Below are positions 54,641-63,641 of a DNA stretch of 64,000 nt, one piece after another. A program made the position numbers and the translations under genes. The stretch is from positions 1,312,001 through 1,376,000 of the forward strand of contig JAWNZC010000368.1 of NCBI GenBank assembly GCA_035771165.1, in the 5' to 3' direction. This DNA comes from Paragorgia papillata. Lineage: Eukaryota > Cnidaria > Anthozoa > Scleralcyonacea > Coralliidae. Within the stretch, counting starts at the first letter, position 1, and the number at the start of each line of letters is the position of its first letter. Under the pieces are notes generated by a model that was not told where the DNA came from, did no database searches, and saw only the letters and a program-made list of their open reading frames with translations.

Positions 54641-54843
54641 CATCTTTTTATAACCTACCCTATGTGATAAATGAACGATTTTAGAGAGAAGTATCCATAT
54701 GTGGATAAACACCGGTTTTACCTATAGACACGGACAACAGCAATAAAAAGCATATATACTTCAGTGTACAAGGGCTAGGCGTTAACGTGGCCGATCCAAG
54801 CATTAGTAGCGCTGAATGATACGGAAGGTATCTATACATTGAT

Positions 54844-55426
54844 ATGCCAAATAGCATTAAAATAGCAAGGAGAAAAGCTAAGTTACTATCAGACTATCCT
54901 AAAATGGATATTTCCAGATTTGAGTACCGAGTTGAGGATGGAACAGTTGCTGTATACTTAGTCAAGGATGATGGCTATAGATCAACATACGGGATCCCCA
55001 ATTTATTAATAAACGAGACGAGTGGATCTACTTGCATAACTCAGATGGTAAACCACATAATGAAATACAAAAGAATGGAAATTCGGATAGTGGATTTCCA
55101 AAAATATGGCTGAGTAATGGTACTATCCAACAACTGCTAAAGGGAAGGAGCACATTATATATGCATTCACTAGTCACAAGGTACATGACAGATATTACGA
55201 TGGCTTCCCAACTGAGAACATACTAAATTATCCAATCAACAATTTCAGAGTGTATGTCAACAGCAAGGACTATTTTATGAGCAAGCTACCATTATTGAGT
55301 GTGCTAAAGCCTGGTAAGCCATTAGTATGGAGTGACGAAGGTTTTGTACTTTCAAACGGTATTTGCAGTGTATTGTGCTACGTTTTGCTGTGGTGTCAGT
55401 ATGCAGCATCTGATGGAATCATCTGA
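54844..55426 (+). pseudogene. Unknown Polinton-like ORF with two frameshifts
   Basis: PNSIKIARRKAKLLSDYPKM and VEDGTVAVYLVKDDGYRSTY are in the first frame. From about 55032 the reading moves to SDSGFPKIWLSNGTIQQLLK, and from about 55144 to HIIYAFTSHKVHDRYYDGFP, NILNYPINNFRVYVNSKDYF and LKPGKPLVWSDEGFVLSNGI, ending TGA at 55424. Concatenated this is about 190 residues with mixed alpha/beta character and no known motif. A start codon is present at 54844. It is the first gene of the + strand cluster, divergent from the minus-strand structural genes. Confidence 0.5.
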
Positions 55427-55496
55427 TGTATATCCAGTTATAACAAGCATCATGCGCTTTCATGTGTATTTCACTGTTTGAAGGCTAATAAGAAGA

Positions 55497-55864
55497 ATGG
55501 CAGGTGATGAATCCATGTACGCGATATCAAACGAATTTGGTGCTTCTGCAATATACAGACAAGTTGATAAATTACCATGGACGTTTTATGAGCCATATAC
55601 TGATGACAAAGGTAGAAAGGGTGTGCATAATGATAAGGTATTACGGTCTGGATATAAGGACCATTATAAGCGTACGTGCTAAGTAAAAGCACAGGATTAA
55701 CTAAAATAGGATTACAGTACCTGAATCAGAGCATAGAAGCATACATTTATGCAGTGCTTGGAGCACAGGCACGTACACGAGTGAGTATTGCTGCGGATAC
55801 GGCGGGGGCACTGGAAACACAACAACAGTTTCGTAGTTTGGTATCGGATGCCAGTCCACTATAG
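55497..55864 (+). pseudogene. Unknown Polinton-like ORF, one frameshift
   Basis: AGDESMYAISNEFGASAIYR, KLPWTFYEPYTDDKGRKGVH and YKDHYKRT are in the first frame. After a shift near 55675 come STGLTKIGLQYLNQSIEAYI and LETQQQFRSLVSDASPL-stop. It is about 120 residues and soluble-looking. No domain is recognised. The consistent order with the 54844 gene before it and the two-TM gene after it supports a single + strand module. Confidence 0.5.
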
Positions 55865-55943
55865 TGTAAGAACTTGGATCCTTAATATGAACAAATCGAT
55901 AAGCGATACTCATGTTGTACGAGATAGTTAGTAAGCTAAAGCA

Positions 55944-56543
55944 ATGGTACTGCTATTATCACAAATTAGCTCTGCTGTGTGTTACAAATGGAAATACAGA
56001 AAATTGAAGAAGATAAAGTTGGCGCTAAATATGTCCAGTATCGCTTTGGCAACGATCGGAACGATTGCTGGTAGCGTAGCTATGAATTCAATTATCTTAG
56101 GCGTGATAAGTGGTTCAGGCGTCTTGATTCAGGGCTATGTAACCAAGTCAAATATCTCCGATAAGATCCACGAATGCAGGTTCTCATACACTAGCTACGA
56201 AAAGGTACTGATCCAATTGAGGAATTACCTCAGAGAGTTACCATACGATGAAATAGTGTTTTTCAGTGACACAAAAGTACTAGGTGATATTGTCATCGAT
56301 ATGTGTCCACCTGTAAACGGCATGGCAAAGCGCTACAAACAAAATATGCAACATAATGCATTGTATATGAAGCTCGGCAAAATTAGGCGGATATTCAGAT
56401 GGATTCATAGAGGATTCCATAAAATTGATGACGCGTTTCATTCATGCACTGGACAGGGAAATGACCATGTTGAGATATTCTATCACGAACCCATCAAGAG
56501 AACACCAGAAGAATGGGGAGTAAATAGACGGCGGACGTTGTAA
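55944..56543 (+). CDS. Two-TM protein with SLATT-like layout, Polinton-borne
   Basis: This is the longest intact ORF of the element (199 codons). Residues 1-30 form a basic lead helix (SAVCYKWKYRKLKKIKLAL). Residues 31-70 are two adjacent hydrophobic segments (SSIALATIGTIAGSVAM and SIILGVISGSGVLIQGYV). Residues 71-110 form a helix KSNISDKIHECRFSYTSYEK, then a region with YDEIVFFSDTKVLGDI and a C-terminal basic/aromatic tail. A helix, a tight two-TM hairpin and a trailing coiled helix is the arrangement of SLATT-type 2TM proteins, which in bacteria are membrane effectors of nucleotide-second-messenger defence systems. Homology to SLATT is inference from layout only; a viral holin-like or virion membrane protein is the alternative. 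The gene may start upstream of 55944. Confidence 0.55.
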   Translation: MVLLLSQISSAVCYKWKYRKLKKIKLALNMSSIALATIGTIAGSVAMNSIILGVISGSGVLIQGYVTKSNISDKIHECRFSYTSYEKVLIQLRNYLRELPYDEIVFFSDTKVLGDIVIDMCPPVNGMAKRYKQNMQHNALYMKLGKIRRIFRWIHRGFHKIDDAFHSCTGQGNDHVEIFYHEPIKRTPEEWGVNRRRTL

Positions 56544-56558
56544 TATAGCTATTAACAT

Positions 56559-56743
56559 ATGGAAGGTGATATCGAGCTCAAGCCGAGTCGCTTGTGCCAC
56601 ACGACGAACCTGAAGATGCTGACAACACTAATGAAACTGACTTTGGTGGCCGCGACGATGCTTATAAAGGGGGGACTATGAATTTGGGTGGCGAAGAGTC
56701 CGTGGAAGGCAATAGAATTGTCAATTTCGTTAGAAAAATATAA
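56559..56743 (+). pseudogene. Small acidic Polinton-like ORF, frameshifted
   Basis: ATG at 56559 gives EGDIEL, then a frameshift leads into SLVPHDEPEDADNTNETDFG and GEESVEGNRIVNFVRKI, stopping at TAA 56741-56743. It is strongly acidic with a hydrophobic/basic end. It follows the two-TM gene by 16 bases and precedes the HEPN ORF by 13 bases. Confidence 0.45.
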
Positions 56744-56756
56744 CACTTTGCAAAAT

Positions 56757-57950
56757 GGCAGTCAAACAATTCTCCAAAGAAGAATTAAATTTCTTTAAAT
56801 TTTCCTCCATTGTTCTCGACGAGTTTCCCAAAGCTCTACGTCAAACGTTTATATCAATGCGGGACCACTGATGTCTATATAAACTGGATAGGACATTCCC
56901 TATGGCCAGCAGTCAAACATTTCGTGCCAGTCGCCGCCATCTTACGTAGTGGAACATATGACGCATCGCGGCCTTAGAACTTTTAACCAATCCCAAACTT
57001 GACTGACATGAGCAATCTTGACGTCAGCGCGGTCAGATTATCCTGTGCCGGGGGAGTCGGGAAAGCCGTAAAGCAAACAACAGATTGCCGGTTTGTTTAG
57101 TTTTCACTGTTTGACAACAAATACAGTCAAAAGATGGCAAGTACACAACACGAGATATTGTTAAGGCATTAATATTACTATAAAAGGTACAATTTAATAA
57201 GGTGGAATTGAATGCTTCGTAGATTTTATAGTCTGTTTTTCAGTTTATATTATCGTGAAGTTTTTTCGTTGTCGGCACTGAAGAAAAACAATGAAATTTA
57301 AATGTTTCACAGCTCAGTAACAGAAACAAATGCAACTCTGTTTGTCTGTTTTCAATCTACGAAAGCTATGAACTTTAGTGGCAGCTATCTTAGGTAGTGG
57401 TCACGTCATCATACAACTGGCACGCTAAATCCCGCCTCATGCCCCATCCAGTTCTATTGAGATCAGTGTACGGGACAGCGAGGTTGGTGCGTTGCCTGGT
57501 TACCAACTTTGGGATGATTGTACGGTTAACAAGTCCAGCCAAGACTGGCACAGCACAGCTCTGTTCAAAGCCACTATCTTTGCCAAAACTTTTGTTTTGA
57601 CAAGCAGCAAGGGCCCGAAGAAGACACTTGCTGAGTTTTATTCAAAGTTTTCACCCAACAGTGAACAGTTCTTGGATAAAACTCTCAAGTTGGCTGTCGA
57701 TCAATTACGACTACTAAGAATGACCAAAACTGAGTTTGATCAGTACGTTCAGCTAGCAAAGGACGCTTTTATTGCGGCTAATTCCTTCAGCTTCTATCGA
57801 TGCTATCGGTTGCCTATTTGAAGCAGAGTTTCCTATGGAGAAAGTTAATGAGTTAAATGGATGCTTACAGAAAGAGTTGCAGGCAAGCAACATGTTCCTT
57901 CACGAAAACGTTATTGATAAGATATATGATATAGTGCGCAGAAGGTCTTT
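56757..57950 (+). pseudogene. DZIP3-like HEPN domain ORF, broken by a MITE
   Basis: ATG at 56757 opens AVKQFSKEELNFFKFSSIVL and DEFPKALRQTFISMRD. The frame is then interrupted at 56866 by a 603-bp MITE and resumes at 57477 in register (SEVGALPGYQLWDD). It continues DWHSTALFKATIFAKTF, LAVDQLRLLR, KTEFDQYVQLAKDAFIAAN and, after a frameshift near 57780, SIDAIGCLFEAEFPMEKVNE. This order matches the DZIP3-like HEPN domain, which in cnidarians occurs at the start of large NACHT or ankyrin proteins. HEPN proteins often bind or cut RNA. The R-N-x-x-x-H motif expected after LLR is missing here (LLRMTKTEF), so the copy would be catalytically dead even without the MITE. It could be a stray host exon or cargo of the Polinton-like element. 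Confidence 0.7.
56866..57468. mobile_element. 603-bp hAT-like MITE with 8-bp target duplication
   Basis: The ends CACTGATGTC and GAGATCAGTG are inverses at 9 of 10 positions. TGCGGGAC at 56858-56865 and TACGGGAC at 57469-57476 are an 8-base target duplication with one change. Setting the element and one duplicate aside restores the register of the HEPN reading frame. An 8-bp duplication with CA..TG ends fits the hAT superfamily. No transposase is present. Confidence 0.85.
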
Positions 57951-58478
57951 CAGTTTATCAGTTTATCAGTATCTTTATCAGTTTATCAGTATCTTTCAGT
58001 TTATCGGGATATGTGAAGTTTCCCGAAGAGTTTCCTGAAGATCTTTTTCATTCAAACACATAACCAGGGTGGCTGAAGTCAGTTCAAGTGTCTGGTTCTC
58101 CTCCAAAACTTTTCTATAACTTAAAAATATTATTTTTAACATGATTTTTTCCTGACAAAGTAAAAAATTTTTTCTGAAAAAGTACTTTAATAATTTGTAT
58201 TTTTAATAATTGTCTAATAACACTGTTTTTCTTTGGGCGGCTCAATAATTTTGGCCATCTGTGTAATTTAATTTAATTTAATATATTTTAATTTAATATT
58301 TAATTTAATGTAATTTAAGGTAACTTGTTTTAATTTTCGATTTGAGGGTGGTTCCCTACCGCTTCTGGAAAAGTAGAAAAGTGCAAGTTTCAACCTCCAA
58401 AAATGCTTGCTTATATTTTGGAAAATAATGAAAATAGAGTTATACATAGAGTAACCTTCAGGTTATCAACTACTGTTG
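57951..58478. other. Non-coding stretch
   Basis: 57955-58010 repeats CAGTTTATCAGTATCTTT, a short tandem array right after the HEPN ORF. 58260-58330 is TTTAATTTAAT-rich. Nothing else is recognised. Confidence 0.45.
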
Positions 58479-60073
58479 CAATCTCGTACCCAGGGTCTTA
58501 CCTTCGTTCCCCCCTCCCGCTGCGGAAAGACCCTGGTACACGCTGGTCACGTGTCGTCTATCAAAATTTTCGACTGTGGGAGTGTCCCCTGCGTAAAATG
58601 GTTGACCTCGCTGGAATAGTCGAAGAAATGCATGTATACGTATCTTGTTTTGTTTTCTGGTATTAGATTTTGAAATGAATCGTTAAACCGGTGATACGAT
58701 TTTAAAATTGAAACAAGCTGTTTTGACAGCTATTGTTTTTAGTTTATAATAATAAATCGCTGTGTTTATTTAAGTTTACAATGAAGAAAGTTTTTGATGT
58801 TCCCATTCGTTTAATAATCGTCAACCTGGGTGCTTAAATAATACAAAATATAGTCGATTAATCGATATCTTATCATTTTCCTATTTATATAAACTCCAGT
58901 TACTCCGCAAATTTGATCTTTCGTCGCTTGATCATGAAATATGAATACGCCACTACGAAAACTGTTGCCGCTCCTCCATTCGGCAAAGTATATTAAAATA
59001 TCGAACAATAGTATTAATCAACGACAAATAAACAAAAATAAACAGTGCTAAAATAGTAAAATATTTGAAACCAAGATCATTCTATAATGCTATAGCAAGA
59101 CACTAGACACATTTAATAAGTCAAAGGTGAAATGTTGAACCTTTGTTGTCATCTGTCTGCATTTCTGAATGCGCTGTGTTGTTTACTTAAAGAAATAGTA
59201 CTTTCAGTAGACTTCAAGAAAGCGGGCGAGTCTTATCGATTTTTCTGCTTCTTTGCTGTCACAAACTTCTTGTCCGATAAAGAAACCCCCGTTCAAGTTA
59301 ACTTGTTACGTATCTCTTAGTTTTGATCGTTTTAAATGCAACAACCTAATACCCGCCGCTTTACGGACTATTAATAATAACACGTCGTATTAAATTATAG
59401 TCCCTCGCCAATTGTTTAAAATATAATAGATACGGATATCGACTAACCTTTTTAAAATGAACTTGAAAATTGGCATTTTATATCAAATATATTTATCAAT
59501 TGTCATGTTCGTGGATGACTGACCATAATTTTGTCCGCATGAGAACTGGTCAAAATAACGCAGCACAGTAAACCTCACAGTGGATAATGGAATGGAAGAC
59601 TGTTTCAAACTCTCAATATAAACGATAAAATACGTATGTTTCACCTGTACGTTGAATACCACACGCGAAAGCTGCCGTTATATTTAAGTGAATACGTCCA
59701 GTTGAAAGCCTCGCGATTCGAATGCTTAAAACGAATATTCTCCCATCAATAACACATGTCGCCAGCGCTACAAAGCCAGCAAAATATTGATCTTTGAGAC
59801 TTTGGCATTCTTATTAAATTATATCTCGTTTCGGATTGTTTCTCCAAGCCGTTGTGCACCTTTCGTGAGTCGTGACATTTCATCTGGCCAGATGTTTTGC
59901 GTTTTGTATAAACACTACTCCGGTCGGTAAGTCGAGAAAGTTTTTTGTGCCACCCTACCCACACTAAATTTATTTTGTACTGCCCGTATTTTGGGCAGCA
60001 CGTGACCAGCGTGTACCAGGGTCTTTCCGCAGCGGGAGGGGGGAGCGGAGGTAAGACCCTGGGTACGAGGTTG
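58479..60073. mobile_element. TIR element, CTCGTACCCAGGG family, 9-bp target duplication
   Basis: The ends CAATCTCGTACCCAGGGTCT and AGACCCTGGGTACGAGGTTG, with CCGCTGCGGAAAGACCCTGG further in, are inverses. CTACTGTTG at 58470-58478 and CTACTGTTT at 60074-60082 agree at 8 of 9 positions. It is 1595 bases, with no coding region recognised. It is the same family as 9645-11637 and 43670-44893. Confidence 0.85.
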
Positions 60074-60089
60074 CTACTGTTTCTAAATG

Positions 60090-60764
60090 TTTCAGCAGTT
60101 GCTATGACAACAGTGACGTTTCAAAATGGCTGAAAATAATCAAATTTATTTGACAAACGAGTTTGATGACCCCAATTTTTTTATTCAAACATTTCTTCAA
60201 GTTTCAGTAATCAATAGCAAGTTTTAAAAAAAATATCTGTGCAATCACTATTTTAAAAAAGCAAACAACCATGATTTTTCTTCGGTAAAAATTGATTGCC
60301 TAAACCTAGGTCCTAGAGAAATGTTATTGTAATAGGGGGAAAATTGGGGGTAACCCAACTCTTCTTTGAAATTGGATTAAATGTGAATTTTCGGTTATCT
60401 GTTAACATTATTTGATTCCCTGAACGCTGTTCTATGCATAACTTTAATTCTATTCTTTTACAAAATTACCCATGCAGAATTTACAAGGTTGAGATTTGCA
60501 TTTTTCTACTTTTCAAGAAACTGTAGCGAGTCATCCTAAATGGGCATTGAAACCTGGAAGGCTGACTCCAGTCAATTATTGGACGGGAAAGTGAGGCCAA
60601 ATGAAGGCCGTTGAACGTCACATTCGGTTCTTTTCAGTATAAACTCAACTAAATCGTTTTGAAATATTTTCGCACAGGCCCTATAGTATACTACATTCTG
60701 AATGCAGCCCTTTGTTAAAAAAGACAATAGCTAACTTCAATTATTTGTTTGTTTTTCTAATTAG
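60090..60764. other. Intron with shared repeat blocks
   Basis: 60095-60300 resembles 27655-27860 (GCTRTGRCAACA, TGACCCCAATTTTTTT, AATCAATAG). 60555-60640 resembles 33590-33660 (CCTGGAAGG, TTGGCTG/CTGACTC, AAAGTGAGG, GGCCGT), possibly a third piece of duplicated intron ahead of a host exon. It ends with the acceptor TTTGTTTTTCTAATTAG. Confidence 0.5.
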
Positions 60765-61136
60765 GAACTCCAAATTCTTTTCCCGAGCCTCTTTCTAGTA
60801 GATGCACAATTGATGAAGATGGAGGAAGTATTTCCTTTCTCTCTGCGGGTGTCTTTTTTTACTTTCCAGCGAACGCTGTTTCAAAGCCTACTACCATATC
60901 GTGCGCTCTTGTGATGCAGAAAGACAATCCGTTAGAGCTGAGAAATGGGGAGTATTTCTGCAGCAGCATTGTCACTATAGACTCTGAAGAAACAACTTTT
61001 GCCAAACCAGTCACAGTATTGCTGTCTCACTCAGTTGCAGTCAAAGGTCCTTATCTTGATTACTATGATGTGACAATGATGCAATGTGGACAACAGTGGA
61101 ATGATTTGGAAACCAAACATTGCATTAAATTCGAAG
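60765..61136 (+). CDS. ZU5-domain exon
   Basis: The acceptor is TTTGTTTTTCTAATTAG and the donor is GAAG|GTACTA; the exon is 372 bases and phase 1-1. It encodes one domain: RCTIDEDGGSISFLSAGVFF and YFPANAVSKPTTISCALVMQ are the ZU5 opening (G-G-x-I...GV...FP.nAl), followed by NGEYFCSSIVTIDSEETTFA, KPVTVLLSHSVAVKGPYLDY and YDVTMMQCGQQWNDLE. ZU5 domains occur in ankyrins, UNC5 receptors and PIDD, where they bind or mask a neighbouring UPA/Death domain. At about 110 residues it is near full family length. Here the ZU5 exon lies 14 kb downstream of a Death exon in the same phase, the opposite order to UNC5 and PIDD. It may be one gene or two. Confidence 0.85.
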
Positions 61137-61287
61137 GTACTATATTTGTATTTTGTCGTGGTTGCCGTCAAATTCGTTCTGCGCATGTACGAAACTAATG
61201 TTTATACAAAATATACTGATACCTTATTCAAGAATGTAAGCTTTTCTTGCTTCTTCATTACTTGTACTCACAACAAAACATTTTCAG

Positions 61288-61409
61288 AAGAAATAGAAGA
61301 AATCCGAAGAGATATCCTCACCGAATCGCTTGACTTTCTGCCGTGTTCCGGACGGTCTGATGCACTGAGCCGATTACTTCATGTAATTATCTACGAATGT
61401 CATGTTTGA
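61288..61409 (+). CDS. Possible last exon after the ZU5 exon
   Basis: The acceptor AACAAAACATTTTCAG enters in phase 1, as required by the ZU5 donor, giving EIEEIRRDILTESLDFLP, then CSGRSDALSRLLHVIIYECH and a stop at 61407-61409. The first part is a clean amphipathic helix. A donor CTTCAT|GTAATT at 61383 could instead end it in phase 0. The tail after 61383 overlaps repeat-like sequence, so the exact end is uncertain. Confidence 0.45.
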
Positions 61410-61738
61410 GACCGCCCTCAAAACAAATATGGCGGTCATGCGCAGAACGGACTTGACGGCACCTATGCACAAAATCCTTATCGAAGACTTGATAAAGACC
61501 TAGAAAAAAACTAGGAAGAACAAAACCAAAACAAATAAAAAGTAAAACTTGAAGAAATACTAAAAAAATAACCGCCTACACAACTCGAAGTCAAGTTACT
61601 TATCATACAAGTTACTTATCATACATGTGTAGGTCTTGTAGTTAGCAGGATGGTTCGTTTTCTCTTTAAACATCTAAACTAGAGGGCTCACATACCTCCT
61701 CTAGCGCGTTATCACCAGGCCAATTACCCACGAGGCCC
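61410..61738. other. Non-coding stretch
   Basis: AAGTTACTTATCATACA is directly repeated at 61597-61630, and 61613-61700 resembles 52500-52600. No gene is seen. Confidence 0.4.
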
Positions 61739-61749
61739 ACACGTCTATA

Positions 61750-63630
61750 CAGTGAAATAAAAGTAGTGTGCTGCGTAGGCAGTGTAGATATACTGCCGAA
61801 ACACAGAACGCAGAAGTCTAACGTTTCGAGCGAAGGCCCTTCGTCAGAGAGAAACGTAAAGAGCGTAAACAAACAATGAGCTTATATAAAAAAGACAATC
61901 GTGATAAAAAATTAGCCAATTAGATAAAAATAACAATAACAAATTAATAATGAAATTTAATGTAATTTAAGGTAAGTATTTTCTTGTCTTTTGCGGCTAT
62001 CATTGCTACCAGAAATGGGTGAGATGGCACAAACTTGCATGTCCGAAATATGATGGTTAACACTATGGTTGAAGTTTTTCTTTAATCAACTCACCGTTTT
62101 AGAACAATCCACCAGTACATTACTTCGCTTAGCAGAACTTGTACTCACTCTCAATAATTTTTCTTTTGATGGTGAACATTACTAACAAATAAGTGGAGTT
62201 GCAATGTTTACTAAAATGGACCCTATAGTTACATGGGCCCAGTTACGCACACTTATTTGTTGGTTATGTTGAAAAACAAATCTTTGAACGATACACTGGA
62301 TCATTTCCTTATTTCTTCACGAGATACATAGATGACTGTTTAGGAACAACATCATGCTCACGCGTGAATTTAGGGAGATTTATCAATTATGTTAATGATT
62401 TCCACCTATAACACTCATGGGAAATCAGTGAAACCTGTTTGTCGTTCCTTGATCTTTTGGAGTCGATTAATGGTAATGCGCTCGTGACTTCTGTCTCTTA
62501 TAAGCCGATCGACTCACACAGTTACCTTCTATTTTCATCCTCTCATCCGAACCACACTAAACAATCCCTTCCATACTCTCAATTTCTGCGACTTCGCCGC
62601 GTATGCAGTGATGACAAATATTTTGAGATTTGTCCAACGTGGCTATCCTACCCATCTATTAGATCCTGCATGCTATTCACAAAGCTTCCAGTATTTCCCG
62701 TCCGGACACTTTAAAACAACCTTTAGAAAGAGTTTCTGATAACAAAACACCACTAGTTCTCATATTTCATCCATTCAACTACAATTTTAAGGATATCATT
62801 AGCCGTAATTTTCATATCCTAAAGAATGACCCTGAAACGTCAGCCATTTTCACCGATAACCCTGTGATCTTTTTTCGACGTAATAAAAACATTCGGGATG
62901 GTTTAGTACAAAGTGCCCTTAGAAAAACTCTACTGGCACCAGTAGGTACCTTTTCTTGCTCCCGTACCCGTTGTTACACTCTTCTTTTCTTAACTCTGCT
63001 ACATCTACTTCAGGACCTAAATCTAATTTTGTTATTCGGCATAATTTTACATGCACCCTTTCCAACATTATTTACTGCATTTCTTTCAGTAAATGTTGCA
63101 TGCTCTACATCGGTGAAACTGGCAGACGTTTATTTGACAGGTTTGCTGAACGTCTTCGTTCTGTGAGGAACAATGATGTTGACAAGCCTGTTGACCGACA
63201 TTTTAACAGTGTCAACCATCATATTTCGGACATGCATTCTGGTGGTAATAATAATAGCCGCAAAAGACAAGAAAAGCGTCTCATTTTCAAAGTTGGAACC
63301 ATTCATCCTCATGGACTCAACGAAAGTTTTACTTTTATTTAACACTTCTGACTTATTTAACACTTCTGACTTTTTACACCCCCTCCTTTTTTTGCTCATC
63401 GACGGTGAGAATAGCAAATGTCTTTCGCATCTCATTATTGATTTGTTATTGTTATTTTTATCTGATTGGCTAATTTTTTATCACATGATTATCTTTCTTA
63501 TATAAGCTCATTGTTTGTTTACACTCTTTACGTTTCTCTCTGACGAAGGGCCTTCGCTCGAAGCGATAGACTACTACGTTCTCTGTTTCGGCAGTATATC
63601 TAACCTTACTATACTTCAAATGTTGTTTCT
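61750..63630 (+). mobile_element. Penelope-like element with 11-bp target duplication
   Basis: ACACGTCTATA stands at 61739-61749 and 63631-63641. Inside, the left end carries GATATACTGCCGAAACACAG, CGTTTCGAGCGAAGGCCC and AAAAATTAGCCAATTAG. The right end has the same blocks inverted (CTGATTGGCTAATTTTTTAT, GGGCCTTCGCTCGAAGCG, CTCTGTTTCGGCAGTATATC). The copy is thus bounded by inverted terminal repeats of about 200 bases. The interior is a 5'-truncated RT plus GIY-YIG endonuclease on the + strand. It is 1881 bases and relatively young, judging from the intact duplication. Confidence 0.92.
62110..63342 (+). pseudogene. Penelope reverse transcriptase C-part and GIY-YIG endonuclease, frameshifted
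   Basis: LRLAELVLTLNNFSFDGEHY is followed by ISGVAM and a broken MGPSYANLFVGY-type stretch. RYIDDCLGTTSCSRVNLGRF holds the catalytic YIDD. SLLFSSSHPNHT-like sequence and SLPYSQFLRLRRVCSDDKYF form the connection. After further frames come LYIGETGRRLFDRFAERL and RKRQEKRLIFKVGTIHPHGL, the GIY-YIG endonuclease with its YIG, Arg and Glu residues, ending at TAA near 63342. The 5' half of the RT is absent and at least three frameshifts occur, so it is inactive. GIY-YIG plus a telomerase-like RT is unique to Penelope-like elements. Confidence 0.9.
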
Positions 63631-63641
63631 ACACGTCTATA

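Larger units (their letters stand above)
49545..56760. mobile_element. Maverick/Polinton-like element, decayed
   Basis: Minus-strand remnants (capsid-like protein 49580-51165, membrane protein 51174-51549, acidic protein 51580-52230, integrase 52690-53300, beta-rich structural-like protein 54150-54640) face + strand ORFs (54844-55426, 55497-55864, 55944-56543, 56559-56743), diverging near 54700. An rve integrase of the type found in Polintons together with capsid-like and membrane proteins supports the assignment. No protein-primed DNA polymerase B, packaging ATPase or long TIRs were found, so the element is incomplete. Four non-coding insertions (about 50120-50445, 50626-50867, 52235-52690, 53300-54118) and many frameshifts make it inactive. 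Confidence 0.7.
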
